A DNA stretch of 64,000 bases from Devosia_A sp039934955 (GTDB lineage: Bacteria > Pseudomonadota > Alphaproteobacteria > Rhizobiales > Devosiaceae): NCBI GenBank assembly GCA_039934955.1, contig JBDTLB010000023.1:1-64000 (forward strand), given 5' to 3'. The position numbers were made by a program, and so were the translations under genes. Position 1 is the first letter of the stretch. The number at the start of each line of letters is the position of its first letter. The notes beneath the pieces were generated by a model. That model made no database searches, was not told the origin of the DNA, and saw only the letters and a program-made list of their open reading frames with translations. Positions 50,659 through 59,623 of this stretch are shown piece after piece.

Positions 50659-51299
50659 AATCCTGCAACGTCGGCAATCGGGATCATCACTTCATTGCGC
50701 CGCATGAACCACGGCGTCCATGGTGGATCGTATCGGGCGAGAGTTGGCGAACCGGTCGGTGTCAGCTTGCGCTCGCGCAATTGGGCCAGCAGGTCATTGG
50801 TGCGGTGGGCGACGACGGTATCGCCAGTCAGCCCGGAAAACGTCAAGACTGCCATTCGAACCGGTGGCACCGGCTTGAGCTTCACACGTTGATCATTGGG
50901 CACCGGCAGATCGTCCATCGTGTATTCACTGGGCATGGTGAATTGCACCATCCACTCTCCAGGTTCGCCTGACAGACTGACCGGCGCCGTCATCGCAATC
51001 TTGCTGCCCTTTGGCGCGGCCTGCGTGACTGGAGCGGTCATGGCGATGCTCTTCTTCCCCGCATTACCGCCGAAGATGTAGCCTGCCAGCAGGCGAAATC
51101 CGGCACTCGAGGCCGATCTGCGATCACCACCCACTTTGACCTCTGCAACGACGAGGCCCGGGTAGTCGCGCACCTCGAAGGCTCCGTCCTTGGTCACAAA
51201 CGAATATTTCGGTTCTTCGACGGCCACCTGGTCACCTCGTCCGCTACGTGTTGTCACTGTCGTGTCGGCAGGCCGCGGCGCGACAGCGACCGAGCGCAT
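50655..51299 (-). CDS. SOUL-family heme-binding protein
   Basis: The 214-residue protein carries the SOUL/HEBP fold (VEEPKYS, FEVRDYPG, SIAMTAPV twice). Members bind heme or related tetrapyrroles. Homologues I know have a hydrophobic signal before VEEP, but here the first 28 residues are polar and a stop codon directly precedes the ATG. A GTG near residue 25 is an alternative start. A frameshift that destroyed the signal is possible. The 3' end overlaps the convergent DUF1501 gene by 4 bp. Confidence 0.8.
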   Translation of the reverse strand: MRSVAVAPRPADTTVTTRSGRGDQVAVEEPKYSFVTKDGAFEVRDYPGLVVAEVKVGGDRRSASSAGFRLLAGYIFGGNAGKKSIAMTAPVTQAAPKGSKIAMTAPVSLSGEPGEWMVQFTMPSEYTMDDLPVPNDQRVKLKPVPPVRMAVLTFSGLTGDTVVAHRTNDLLAQLRERKLTPTGSPTLARYDPPWTPWFMRRNEVMIPIADVAGF

Positions 51300-51461
51300 T
51301 CGTTATGTGGGGGTGGACCGACGGCTCTCCAAGTGCCGCTGATCCCGAGCAAATTGGCGGCAGGGACACGAATCCGCGATGGCCACAAGGTTACGGGGAT
51401 TGATCTGGGTCAACGCTCCCGTGCGGAGGGGGTGCCAAGGTCCAAAATCGCGGGAGTTCTT

Positions 51462-51866
51462 ATGCTCGAATATCATCTGAGTGCTGCGCGTCAGGATGGC
51501 TCCGGCAGCGTAGCGTCCACACGCGACGCAACGATCGAGCTCGACACCTCGCTCGCGGGACGGAGGGACGCGCTTAATCCGGTCGAGCTCCTGCTTGCCT
51601 CGCTCGCTGCGTGTATCATCAAGGGTGTAGAGCGCAGCGCTCCGATGCTTGGGTTCACATTCCAATCGGTCGACGTAAGGCTGCGCGCGGCGCGTCAGGA
51701 TGCACCCCCCCTGCTGGTTTCGATCGCGTATGAGCTGATCGTCGCAACCGATGAATCGAAACGGCGACTCGAGCTCCTCCACACCAACGTCCGCAAATAT
51801 GGCACGATCTCCAATACGCTAGCGGCAGCGGTGTCCCTCACGGGCACCATCAAGCACAAGGACTGA
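51462..51866 (+). CDS. OsmC-like family protein with a single cysteine
   Basis: The 134-residue protein matches the OsmC/Ohr fold, with NPVELLLASLAAC placing Cys51 at the first active-site position. The second conserved cysteine is absent: the expected region reads RKYGTISNTL. It is therefore unlikely to be a classical two-cysteine hydroperoxide reductase. I chose the ATG at 51462 (preceded by GGGAG) over an upstream ATG at 51333. A P-type metal ATPase follows after 10 bp. Confidence 0.82.
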   Translation: MLEYHLSAARQDGSGSVASTRDATIELDTSLAGRRDALNPVELLLASLAACIIKGVERSAPMLGFTFQSVDVRLRAARQDAPPLLVSIAYELIVATDESKRRLELLHTNVRKYGTISNTLAAAVSLTGTIKHKD

Positions 51867-51876
51867 GCGATCTGTC

Positions 51877-53781
51877 GTGGGTATTGAACCAATGACTCCG
51901 GCCAAAGGTAGCGCGGAGGCGGGAGCGATCGTCGGCGAGAGCGGACCGATCCCCAGCTCGCTCGGCGTCTATCAGCGCTATTTTCTGGTTGCCGTCGCCA
52001 TCCTTGGGTTGGCCACCGGGGCCGCCCTGTGGTGGCTTGGCCATCCGGATTGGTCGAAGGTCGTCTGGGCGGTTGCCACGCTTCCGGTCCTATTGGCGCT
52101 GCTGATCGAAATCGTCGGATCACTGCGCCGGGGCGATGTCGGCCTCGATGTCGTCGCCGCTCTTTCGATGACCGCCGCGCTGGTGTTTGGCGAAACGCTG
52201 GCGGGCAATGTGGTCGCCCTGATGTATGCCGGCGGACAATTGCTGGAGACATTTGCTCAGGGTCGAGCCCGCCGCGAGATGACGGCGCTGTTGGGCCGGG
52301 TCGCTCATTCGGCGATGCGCTATCGCGGCGAGGAGCTCGAAGAAGTGCCGATCGTCGCGATCATGCCCGGCGACCGGCTGCTCATTCGCAAGGGCGAGAC
52401 CCTGCCGGTTGATGGTCATGTTGCCGCGTCACCTGCGACGCTTGATCTGTCGGCCCTGACGGGTGAAGCGATGCCGCAGCACGTGGCGCTCGGGGGCGAG
52501 GGCCTCAGCGGCGCTACATCGGTGGGATCGCCGTTCGACCTGGTGGCCAGTCGTCCAGCAACCGAGAGCACCTATGCCGCGATCGTGCGGCTGGTCGAGG
52601 GGGCGCAGGCGAGCAAGGCGCCCATGGTGCGTCTCGCGGATCGCTATGCCATCTGGTTTCTCGTTTTCACGGTCGTCGTTGCCACTGCCGCCTGGGTCTT
52701 TACCGGCGACCCGATACGCGCGTTGAGCGTGCTGGTCGTTGCGACGCCGTGCCCGCTCATCCTCGCCGTGCCGGTCGCCATCATTTCGGGCATTTCTCGC
52801 GTGGCCCGCATTGGGGTGCTGGTCAAAGGCGGTGACGTTCTCGAGACTTTGGCGACGATCGAAATCGCGGTGCTCGATAAGACCGGCACGCTGACACACG
52901 GTCAGGCGGAGGTCTCGGCGATCCGGACCGCCGAGGGTTTCGCTGAAGATGAGGTGCTGCGGCTAGCAGCAAGCCTTGATCAGGCCTCAGGCCACGTTGT
53001 CGCGGCCGCCTTGATCGGGGCGGCGATCAAGCGGGGACTGCCGCTATCGGTCCCGCAGGACGTGGAGGAGAGCGCCGGTGAGGGCATTGCCGGCATGGTT
53101 GACGGCAAGAGCGTCGCCGTCGGTGCCGATCACTATGTCCGCGAGCGGTTGACAGCCGCCACACGCATTTCGCTCCGTGAGGGGGTGTCGCCCGACTTGA
53201 TGACAGTAGCGGTGGCCTGCAACGGCACGATGGCGGGTCTCATTGTGCTGGAGGATCGAATTCGCGGTGACGCGCGCCAGCTTCTGGACGATCTTCGGGC
53301 TGTCGGCGTCAAGCGGATCGTCCTCGCATCCGGTGACCGAGCGGAGATCGCGCGCTCCGTCGGTGAGCAACTCGGCGTCGATGCGGCGATGGGTGGGCTC
53401 GACCCCGAGAGAAAAGTCGCAATCATCCGCCGCGAAGCATCGACGGGGCCGGTGTTGATGGTGGGAGACGGCGTCAATGATGCCCCCGCACTTGCCGCGG
53501 CTGATGTTGGGGTCGCTATGGGTGCGCGCGGCACTGCTGCTTCATCGGAGGCTGCCGGCGTCGTTCTGCTGGTCGACCAGATCGGGCCACTCGCCAAGGC
53601 AATCGTCATCGCAAAGCGTGCCCGCGGCATTGCACTGCAGAGCGTCTTTGCAGGTCTCGGACTCTCCGTCGCGGCAATGATCGCCGCGGCCTTCGGCTAC
53701 CTTTCGCCCGTCGAGGGCGCCTTGCTGCAGGAGGCGATCGATGTCGCTGTTATCCTCAACGCCCTGCGTGCCCTTCGCTAG
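51877..53781 (+). CDS. P1B-type heavy-metal ATPase with a TPC motif
   Basis: The 634-residue membrane protein has the P-type hallmarks: a TGEAM actuator loop, DKTGTLT with Asp334, and GDGVNDAPAL. The transmembrane motif is Thr290-Pro-Cys292-Pro-Leu rather than CPC. There is no N-terminal HMA domain. The usual His-Pro of the nucleotide domain reads GHVV (His373). It probably exports a divalent metal, but the ion cannot be named. Start is GTG 51877 or ATG 51892; neither has a clear ribosome site. The OsmC-like gene immediately upstream suggests a shared stress role. Confidence 0.87.
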   Translation: MGIEPMTPAKGSAEAGAIVGESGPIPSSLGVYQRYFLVAVAILGLATGAALWWLGHPDWSKVVWAVATLPVLLALLIEIVGSLRRGDVGLDVVAALSMTAALVFGETLAGNVVALMYAGGQLLETFAQGRARREMTALLGRVAHSAMRYRGEELEEVPIVAIMPGDRLLIRKGETLPVDGHVAASPATLDLSALTGEAMPQHVALGGEGLSGATSVGSPFDLVASRPATESTYAAIVRLVEGAQASKAPMVRLADRYAIWFLVFTVVVATAAWVFTGDPIRALSVLVVATPCPLILAVPVAIISGISRVARIGVLVKGGDVLETLATIEIAVLDKTGTLTHGQAEVSAIRTAEGFAEDEVLRLAASLDQASGHVVAAALIGAAIKRGLPLSVPQDVEESAGEGIAGMVDGKSVAVGADHYVRERLTAATRISLREGVSPDLMTVAVACNGTMAGLIVLEDRIRGDARQLLDDLRAVGVKRIVLASGDRAEIARSVGEQLGVDAAMGGLDPERKVAIIRREASTGPVLMVGDGVNDAPALAAADVGVAMGARGTAASSEAAGVVLLVDQIGPLAKAIVIAKRARGIALQSVFAGLGLSVAAMIAAAFGYLSPVEGALLQEAIDVAVILNALRALR

Positions 53782-53832
53782 CAACAAGGATAGGGCGGCT
53801 ACGCCCGATTGCTCGCCGCCGTGCTTTGAGAG

Positions 53833-53861
53833 GTGCCGGGCAGCGTGTGGCCACCCGGCAC
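53833..53861. terminator. Bidirectional terminator hairpin
   Basis: GTGCCGGG (53833-53840) pairs exactly with CCCGGCAC (53854-53861) across a 13-nt loop. It lies between the convergent ATPase and aldose epimerase genes. No T-run is present on the + strand. Confidence 0.55.
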
Positions 53862-53868
53862 GATTGGC

Positions 53869-55005
53869 TTACGACGCGTCGGTCCAGAATTTGTGGATCG
53901 TCACGGTCTTATAGGTCGCACCGGGGTCGAGGCGGGTCGACGCAAAATCCGGATGATTGGGCGAATCCGGAAAATGCTGGGGCTCGAGGCAGAGTCCGTC
54001 GCCTTGGCGATACTCGTGACCCGAAGTGCCGTAGGTAGACCCATCGAGGAAGTTGCCGGTGTAGAATTGCAGACCCGGCTGGTCGCTGTCGATCGACATG
54101 ATGCGGCCGGTGCCGGGGTCGTAGAGGACTGCGTCCTCACCCACTGTCCCCATTTTGGCACCATTGATCACCCAGTTGTGGTCATAGCCACGACCATTGA
54201 TCATCTGCTGATGGCCCGAGCGAAGGCGCGCACCGATCGGCATGGCGTGACGGAAGTCGAACGGCGTGTTGGCCACCGGCATGATTTCGCCGGTCGGAAT
54301 GCCGCCGCCGTCATACGCGGTAATGGCGTCGGCGTTGATCGTAAGCAGTTGGCCCTCGATCGAACCCGAGCCTTCGCCGGCGAGGTTGAAGTAGGAGTGA
54401 CTGGTCAGATTGACGACGGTCGGCTTGTCGGTCGTCGCCTCGTATTCAATCTTGAGCTCATTGTCGTTGGTCCAAGTATAAACGACCTTGATCGACAAAT
54501 TGCCAGGGTAGCCCTCCTCGCCATCAGGGCTCAGATAGGTCAGTTCGGCCTGCGTGTCGTTGAGCGGCTTCACCGTCCAGACGACTTTGTCATAGCCCTT
54601 GGTGCCGCCATGCAGTGTGTTGGCGCCATTGTTGAGGTTCAGTGTGTACTCGGTGCCGTCGAGCGAGAACTTGCCCTTGGCAATGCGGTTGGCGTAGCGG
54701 CCAATGAGGCCGCCGAAGAACGGGCTCTTGGCCTCGTAATCGGCAATATTGGTGAAACCGAGCACCACATTGCCGAGATTGCCGTTGCGATCCGGTACGT
54801 TGATTTCAGCGATGACTCCTCCATACGACAGGAACTTCACCGAAGCTCCGCCGTCATTGGTCATCGTGTAGACGTCAACAGCCTTGCCGTCCTTGGTCGC
54901 TCCATACGACTGGCTGGTTATGGATGATGCGAACGCCATCCCTGACATCAACAGGCCAGCCATTGAGGCCGCGAGCGCGGCACCCAAGCGTAGATTTGCA
55001 GTCAT
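53869..55005 (-). CDS. galM: Aldose 1-epimerase (mutarotase) with signal peptide
   Basis: The 378-residue protein has a cleavable signal (about 1-27, ending MAFAS), then a galactose mutarotase fold with NRIAKGKF, the catalytic His in VNLTSHSYFNLAG, the second His in YDHNWV and the catalytic Glu near the C-terminal CLEPQHFPDSPN. It interconverts alpha and beta anomers. The signal peptide places it in the periplasm, where it would feed sugar transporters. Confidence 0.9.
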   Translation of the reverse strand: MTANLRLGAALAASMAGLLMSGMAFASSITSQSYGATKDGKAVDVYTMTNDGGASVKFLSYGGVIAEINVPDRNGNLGNVVLGFTNIADYEAKSPFFGGLIGRYANRIAKGKFSLDGTEYTLNLNNGANTLHGGTKGYDKVVWTVKPLNDTQAELTYLSPDGEEGYPGNLSIKVVYTWTNDNELKIEYEATTDKPTVVNLTSHSYFNLAGEGSGSIEGQLLTINADAITAYDGGGIPTGEIMPVANTPFDFRHAMPIGARLRSGHQQMINGRGYDHNWVINGAKMGTVGEDAVLYDPGTGRIMSIDSDQPGLQFYTGNFLDGSTYGTSGHEYRQGDGLCLEPQHFPDSPNHPDFASTRLDPGATYKTVTIHKFWTDAS

Positions 55006-55549
55006 GACTTACTCCCTCAATAAGGTCGATACCTCGACCGAACAGGCGCCAATCTGTTCCAGACGATGCACGAGCATAAGCGCGACATTGCAATAAAAAT
55101 CCGATTTTTATTGTTGCGCCCGGAATCACCTGAGAATGCAGGCGTCTCGTCCAGTGATTTTTGTAGTATATTGGCGACAATTCACAGACAACCGAAGGCT
55201 GCGCCGCTTTTCGATGCACGTACACCAACTTGCCGACGTACGTACGCCAACTTGAGGGGCGTAATCCACCTTACTTGGCATATGGCGGATCTGATGGCAG
55301 CCACTGTAGCCCCTCACGCTGTGGTGCCTGATGCCAGCGGACAAAGGGACGAGGGCGTCCGTTCGGTGTGCTTGGCACCCTTCGATCTGCTTGATCATGT
55401 GATAGACAAGGTCAAGCCAGCCGCGGCGGTGATCTGCACCAGCGTTCCGCCGGTGACGGCAGCGCGGTCGCCAGTTGCGCGAGGTGGCAGTTTGGCACCG
55501 TCCACCCGATCGAAATTGGTCTCTGTCCAAATGTTGGAAGAGTCAGATC
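55006..55549. other. Gene-poor stretch with no recognised coding sequence
   Basis: These 544 bp lie between galM and the methyltransferase gene. Open frames exist on both strands (for example 55066-55641 on +, 55126-55530 on -), but none shows a family motif, and the plus frame runs into the methyltransferase gene. AT content rises at 55080-55200. The stretch contains the direct repeat at 55218-55254 and may hold remains of a lost gene or mobile element. Confidence 0.5.
55218..55254. repeat. Direct repeat of a 15-mer
   Basis: ACGTACACCAACTTG (55218-55232) and ACGTACGCCAACTTG (55240-55254) differ at one base and start 22 bp apart. Multiple short terminal repeats of this kind occur at ends of IS21-type elements, but no transposase is present. 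A regulator site is an alternative. Confidence 0.5.
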
Positions 55550-56761
55550 TCAGCCCGACATTAGATGTGTCGCGGTTTCCAGATAGTGCCGACGAATGCC
55601 AAAATTCGCCTTGGCGGCTGCGATCTCGTCCAGGATTTTAGGATCAGGTGCGCGATTGGACCGGGTCCCGACAATCATCACGTTCTTGGGCGTGTGCTGG
55701 TCGGCGATGAACTCGAAAACCTTGGTGTTGTAGCCAAAATATTCGAGGACTAGCGCGCGGATGCCGTCCGTCACCATTTCCGCTTGCCGCTCAATAAAGA
55801 TGCCATGCCTGGTCAAGAAGTCGAACGGCGATCTCGTGTTGGTCGCTTCCATCTCGCGCCGGATCTGTTTGTGGCAGCAAGGCGCCACCACAATCAGCTC
55901 GGCACCAGCCGCAATGCCTTTGGCAATGGCATCATCGGTCGCCGTGTCGCACGCATGAAGCGCGACAAGCACGCTGGCTCCCGCACAATCGTATGACTCG
56001 ATGGTGCCTGTCGCGAAGCTGAGGTTGGGCAACTGCGCTTGTGCCGCCACGCCGTTGCACAGGGTCACCAACTCCGGCCGCATCTCTACCCCGACGACGC
56101 TCGCACCCGACTTGAGCGTGTTGGCCAGATAATCTGCCACTGCAAAGGTCAGGTATCCTTTCCCGGCCCCCATATCGAACAATTTGGTCAACCGCTCCGC
56201 CGGGATCGCCTTCAGCAGCGGCGCGAGAACTTCGACGTAGCGGTTGATCTGCCGGAACTTGTCTTGCACGGTCGGGTGAACTTTGCCGTCCTTATCCGCA
56301 ATGCCCAGTTCTCGCATCCATGCCCGACCGGGAGCCGGAAGTGCGCGCGCCTTTTGCCGGTCGTGTGACAGGGTCGCCGGTACAGTACTGGACGGAGCCA
56401 ACATTTTGAGGCGCGGCGTCTTACCCTGGAGGTCGAGCGTCCAATCACCGCTCGTCGTTGACAGCTGCGCCAGGTTGAACTGGTTGCCGAGCAACTGCTC
56501 CAGCTCTGTCAGTGCGTCTTCGATCCCATGATTCTTGATCAGATCACGCGTCTTGTAGTGCCAGGTGAAACTGAGTTGCGGTTCCCGTTTGATGACGACG
56601 GGCTTGATGTCGATCGACTTCAGGTTTGGATCTGTCCCGCAATAGGCGCGCAGTGCCACTTTGACAAATTGACCCTCGGCGAACGCGCTTTGCAGAGCGG
56701 CATAAAATTGTTGCGGCTTGGGAAACAGAGTTGCGATGATCGTCGCCTCGTCGTGGACCAT
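55550..56761 (-). CDS. Class I SAM-dependent methyltransferase
   Basis: The 403-residue protein has an N-terminal domain of about 180 residues without a clear name and a C-terminal Rossmann methyltransferase with motif I FDMGAGKGYLTFAVA (about 195-209). Later segments include GVEMRPELV, LVALHACDTATDDAI and APCCHKQIRREM. The CCHKQ stretch resembles GSTCD/Trm13-like RNA methyltransferases. RNA is the likely substrate, but this is inference. It appears to be monocistronic. Confidence 0.8.
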   Translation of the reverse strand: MVHDEATIIATLFPKPQQFYAALQSAFAEGQFVKVALRAYCGTDPNLKSIDIKPVVIKREPQLSFTWHYKTRDLIKNHGIEDALTELEQLLGNQFNLAQLSTTSGDWTLDLQGKTPRLKMLAPSSTVPATLSHDRQKARALPAPGRAWMRELGIADKDGKVHPTVQDKFRQINRYVEVLAPLLKAIPAERLTKLFDMGAGKGYLTFAVADYLANTLKSGASVVGVEMRPELVTLCNGVAAQAQLPNLSFATGTIESYDCAGASVLVALHACDTATDDAIAKGIAAGAELIVVAPCCHKQIRREMEATNTRSPFDFLTRHGIFIERQAEMVTDGIRALVLEYFGYNTKVFEFIADQHTPKNVMIVGTRSNRAPDPKILDEIAAAKANFGIRRHYLETATHLMSG

Positions 56762-56857
56762 GCTTGCATATATGTCTTAGTCCGTTCCAGCGCGAGCCCA
56801 GACCGCGGGAATGAGACGAAGCCGTGTCCCGCCCTTCTCCAGGCCGGAAATTTCGCT

Positions 56858-58165
56858 CTAGACGCCGAGACGGTCCTTGAGTGCGTACCACCATGATCCG
56901 AGCGTCGAGTATTGCGCGCGGAACGTTTGGCCGCCTGGGAACGATACCCATGGCAGCTCAGCGAAGGTGTCGAACCGAGAAAGGTCGCCGTTGACCGCCT
57001 CGGCCAGAATGCGGCCGAAGAGGTGCGAACCGGTTATCCCGTGGCCGCTGTAGCCATGCGCGAAATAGACGTTCTGGCTCAGCCGGCCCAATTGTGGAAC
57101 GCGGGAGAATGACAATGCAAAATTGCCGCTCCAGGCGTAGTCGATCTTGACGTCGCGCAGTTGCGAAAAGACCTTGTCGAGGTTCGGTCGCAGCTTGGCA
57201 ATGACATCGGCCGGATCGGTGCCGCCGTAGACCACGCCTCCCCCAAAGATCAGCCGGTGATCGGCGCTGAGGCGGTAGTAGTCGAGTATGTAGCGGACGT
57301 CCTCGACACACATGCCGGAGGGCAACAACTCCGAGGCGCGCACTTCGCCAAGGGGCGCCGTCGCCATCATCTGCGTCGAAACCGGCATGACGCGCGCGGT
57401 CAATTCGGGCACGACATTGCCAAGGTAGGCGTTGCCGCAAACCAGCACAGCATTGGCCGTAACACCGCCATTGGCCGTCCCGACCGTCGCTTTGCCGACA
57501 CCCTGGGTCACGGAAGTCACCGGCGATTGCTCGTAGATCACACCGCCGAGGCTTTCGAGCGCGCGCGCCTCGCCAAGGGCAAGATTGAGCGGATGCATAT
57601 GGCCGCCCGAATGATCGATCATCCCGCCGCAATAGACATCACTGCCGATATGCGTCCGAACAGCGTTCCGGTCCAGCAGTTCGTGTTCATCCATCCCGTA
57701 GCGCCGCCAAAGCGCCTGCTTGGCCTCCAGCTCTTCAACGTGCTTTTGGGTATAGGCCGCATAGATGTTGCCGCGCTTTAGATCGCAGTCGATCTGGTAG
57801 CGGTCGATCAGGCCACGAATGATCCCCGCCCCCTCCTGCAGCAAGCTACCGATGAACTTGGCTGTGGTCGCGCCATATCGCCGTTCTATTGTCGCGAGGC
57901 TGGCGTTGAGGCCGTTGACGATCTGACCGCCATTGCGACCAGATGCCCCCCAACCGACTTGCGCCCCTTCGACGACGACGACGCGCAATCCCTTTTCGGC
58001 CAGGTGGAGCGCCGCCGACAGACCCGAGTATCCGGCGCCGACGATGCAAACATCGGCGGTGACCTCGCCTTCCAGCCGGGCCGGCTGGCGCTCAAGGACT
58101 TTCGATGCCGCGTAGTAGCTCGGTGGATAGCTGCCATCCCCGGCATAAGCCTGAGGGTCTGCCAT
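56858..58165 (-). CDS. puuB: FAD-dependent oxidoreductase, gamma-glutamylputrescine oxidase-like
   Basis: The 435-residue protein of the DAO family has an N-terminal FAD site VGAGYSGLSAALHLAEKG and a C-terminal GYSGHGI segment. PuuB oxidises gamma-glutamylputrescine to gamma-glutamyl-gamma-aminobutyraldehyde with release of ammonia and H2O2. The ATG overlaps the stop of the glutamine-synthetase-like gene, with GGAGG upstream. The neighbouring puuA, puuD and puuC types support the assignment. Confidence 0.85.
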   Translation of the reverse strand: MADPQAYAGDGSYPPSYYAASKVLERQPARLEGEVTADVCIVGAGYSGLSAALHLAEKGLRVVVVEGAQVGWGASGRNGGQIVNGLNASLATIERRYGATTAKFIGSLLQEGAGIIRGLIDRYQIDCDLKRGNIYAAYTQKHVEELEAKQALWRRYGMDEHELLDRNAVRTHIGSDVYCGGMIDHSGGHMHPLNLALGEARALESLGGVIYEQSPVTSVTQGVGKATVGTANGGVTANAVLVCGNAYLGNVVPELTARVMPVSTQMMATAPLGEVRASELLPSGMCVEDVRYILDYYRLSADHRLIFGGGVVYGGTDPADVIAKLRPNLDKVFSQLRDVKIDYAWSGNFALSFSRVPQLGRLSQNVYFAHGYSGHGITGSHLFGRILAEAVNGDLSRFDTFAELPWVSFPGGQTFRAQYSTLGSWWYALKDRLGV

Positions 58166-59526
58166 CACACGACCTCCAGATACGCGCTGAACTCCAGATC
58201 TGAGACCTGAGAGGCGAAGCCAGCGATTTCCTGGCGTTTGCAGGCAACAAACATCGATTGCAGCATCGGATCGAAGATCCGCGAAATCATGCTGCCGTCT
58301 TCGAAGGCGTTTACGGCAGAAGCCCAGTCAGCCGGCAATTTCGGCAACCGTTCGGAATAGGCTCGCCCCACAAATGGACCGGGCGGCCGAGTTTGGTCCT
58401 CGATCCCGGCCAGCGCTGCGCCCAAGATGCCCGCAAGGACAAGGTACGGGTTGGCGTCGGCGCCCGAGACCCGGTGTTCGATACGCCGTGCCTTGGGGTT
58501 GCCGCCAGGAATACGTATAGCGGTCGTACGGTTTTCATAGCCCCAGCAAATGGCACTTGGGGCGTGAGTGTCAGGTCGCAGCCGGCGGTAAGAATTGAAG
58601 TGCGGTGCGAAGAGCAGCGTCGATTCCGCCATACCGGAGAGCAGCCCCCCGACCGCGTGCTGCATCGTTTCGGAACCGGTGTCGGTGTCGTCATCGAAGA
58701 CATTGTTGCCTGCCAAATCGTTGAGGCTGAAATGAACATGCAGACCATTGCCTGAACGCGAGCCATAGGGCTTTGCCATGAACGTCGCCACCAGCTTGTG
58801 CTTGCGTGCGACGCCCTTGACGATGCGTTTGAACAGGACCGCGTCGTCGGCCGCCTTGAGAGCGTCGGTGTGGAGAAGATTGATCTCGAACTGGCCGATC
58901 CCGTTTTCGGCAACCGCGGTGTCCGCAGGGACGCCTTGCGCGTTACACTGCTGATAAACGTCGCGAAAGAACTCACCGAAATCTTCAAGTTCGTCGAGGG
59001 ACAGGATGGCGTCCGAGTCGAGCCGTTTGCCGGTATAGGGGGAAATAGGAGGGACGGCGGAATCTGCGTCGGGATCGACGAGATAGAATTCGAGCTCGGT
59101 CGCGACCACAGGCGCCAGTCCTGCCTCTGCGTACCGATTGACGATTGCGGCCAGCGCCTGGCGGGGGTCCGCAAGGAACGGCGTCGTTGCATCCTGAAAC
59201 AGCCAGAGCGGGATCATTGCACTCGGCCGCGCCGTCCAGTTGATCGGCAAGGCTCCGCGACCCGTTGGGCTGCAGATCCCGTCGGTATCGCCACCGGTAT
59301 AAACCATCGGGTTGCCGACAATGTCCTCGCCCCATACGTCGACGCCAACGATGGACAGCGGCATGCGAATACCGCCCTCGGCGACACGTCTGGCTTGATC
59401 GATCGGGATACGTTTTCCGCGCATAATCCCATTGAGATCGCAGACGGCCGTGTGCAGAACCTCGACCTGCGGGTGACGATCAAGCCAGCCCACGATGTCT
59501 GCTGGATGGTTGGTGTCGCTAGACAT
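58165..59526 (-). CDS. puuA: Glutamine synthetase family protein, gamma-glutamylputrescine synthetase-like
   Basis: The 453-residue protein has the GS beta-grasp and catalytic domains, with ATELEFYL, ENGIGQFEINL, GNGLHVHFSL and ENRTTAIRIP at the metal, ATP and glutamate sites. It is shorter than housekeeping GlnA and lacks the Tyr adenylylation loop as far as I can see. It would ligate glutamate to putrescine. I chose the ATG at 59526; an upstream frame extends through the divergent promoter region. Confidence 0.85.
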   Translation of the reverse strand: MSSDTNHPADIVGWLDRHPQVEVLHTAVCDLNGIMRGKRIPIDQARRVAEGGIRMPLSIVGVDVWGEDIVGNPMVYTGGDTDGICSPTGRGALPINWTARPSAMIPLWLFQDATTPFLADPRQALAAIVNRYAEAGLAPVVATELEFYLVDPDADSAVPPISPYTGKRLDSDAILSLDELEDFGEFFRDVYQQCNAQGVPADTAVAENGIGQFEINLLHTDALKAADDAVLFKRIVKGVARKHKLVATFMAKPYGSRSGNGLHVHFSLNDLAGNNVFDDDTDTGSETMQHAVGGLLSGMAESTLLFAPHFNSYRRLRPDTHAPSAICWGYENRTTAIRIPGGNPKARRIEHRVSGADANPYLVLAGILGAALAGIEDQTRPPGPFVGRAYSERLPKLPADWASAVNAFEDGSMISRIFDPMLQSMFVACKRQEIAGFASQVSDLEFSAYLEVV

Positions 59527-59623
59527 ATGTACCAAAATACCTTTGTCGTGCCGGTGGATGCAGGCACTCGCCCTTGACAATGACACAGGCGGGTCAGAGC
59601 GAGCAAATGCAGGGTACAGCCCG

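Noticed and set aside
55066..55641. Plus-strand frame in the galM/methyltransferase gap as a real gene
   Set aside because: It ends inside the methyltransferase gene and has no recognised domain or ribosome site.
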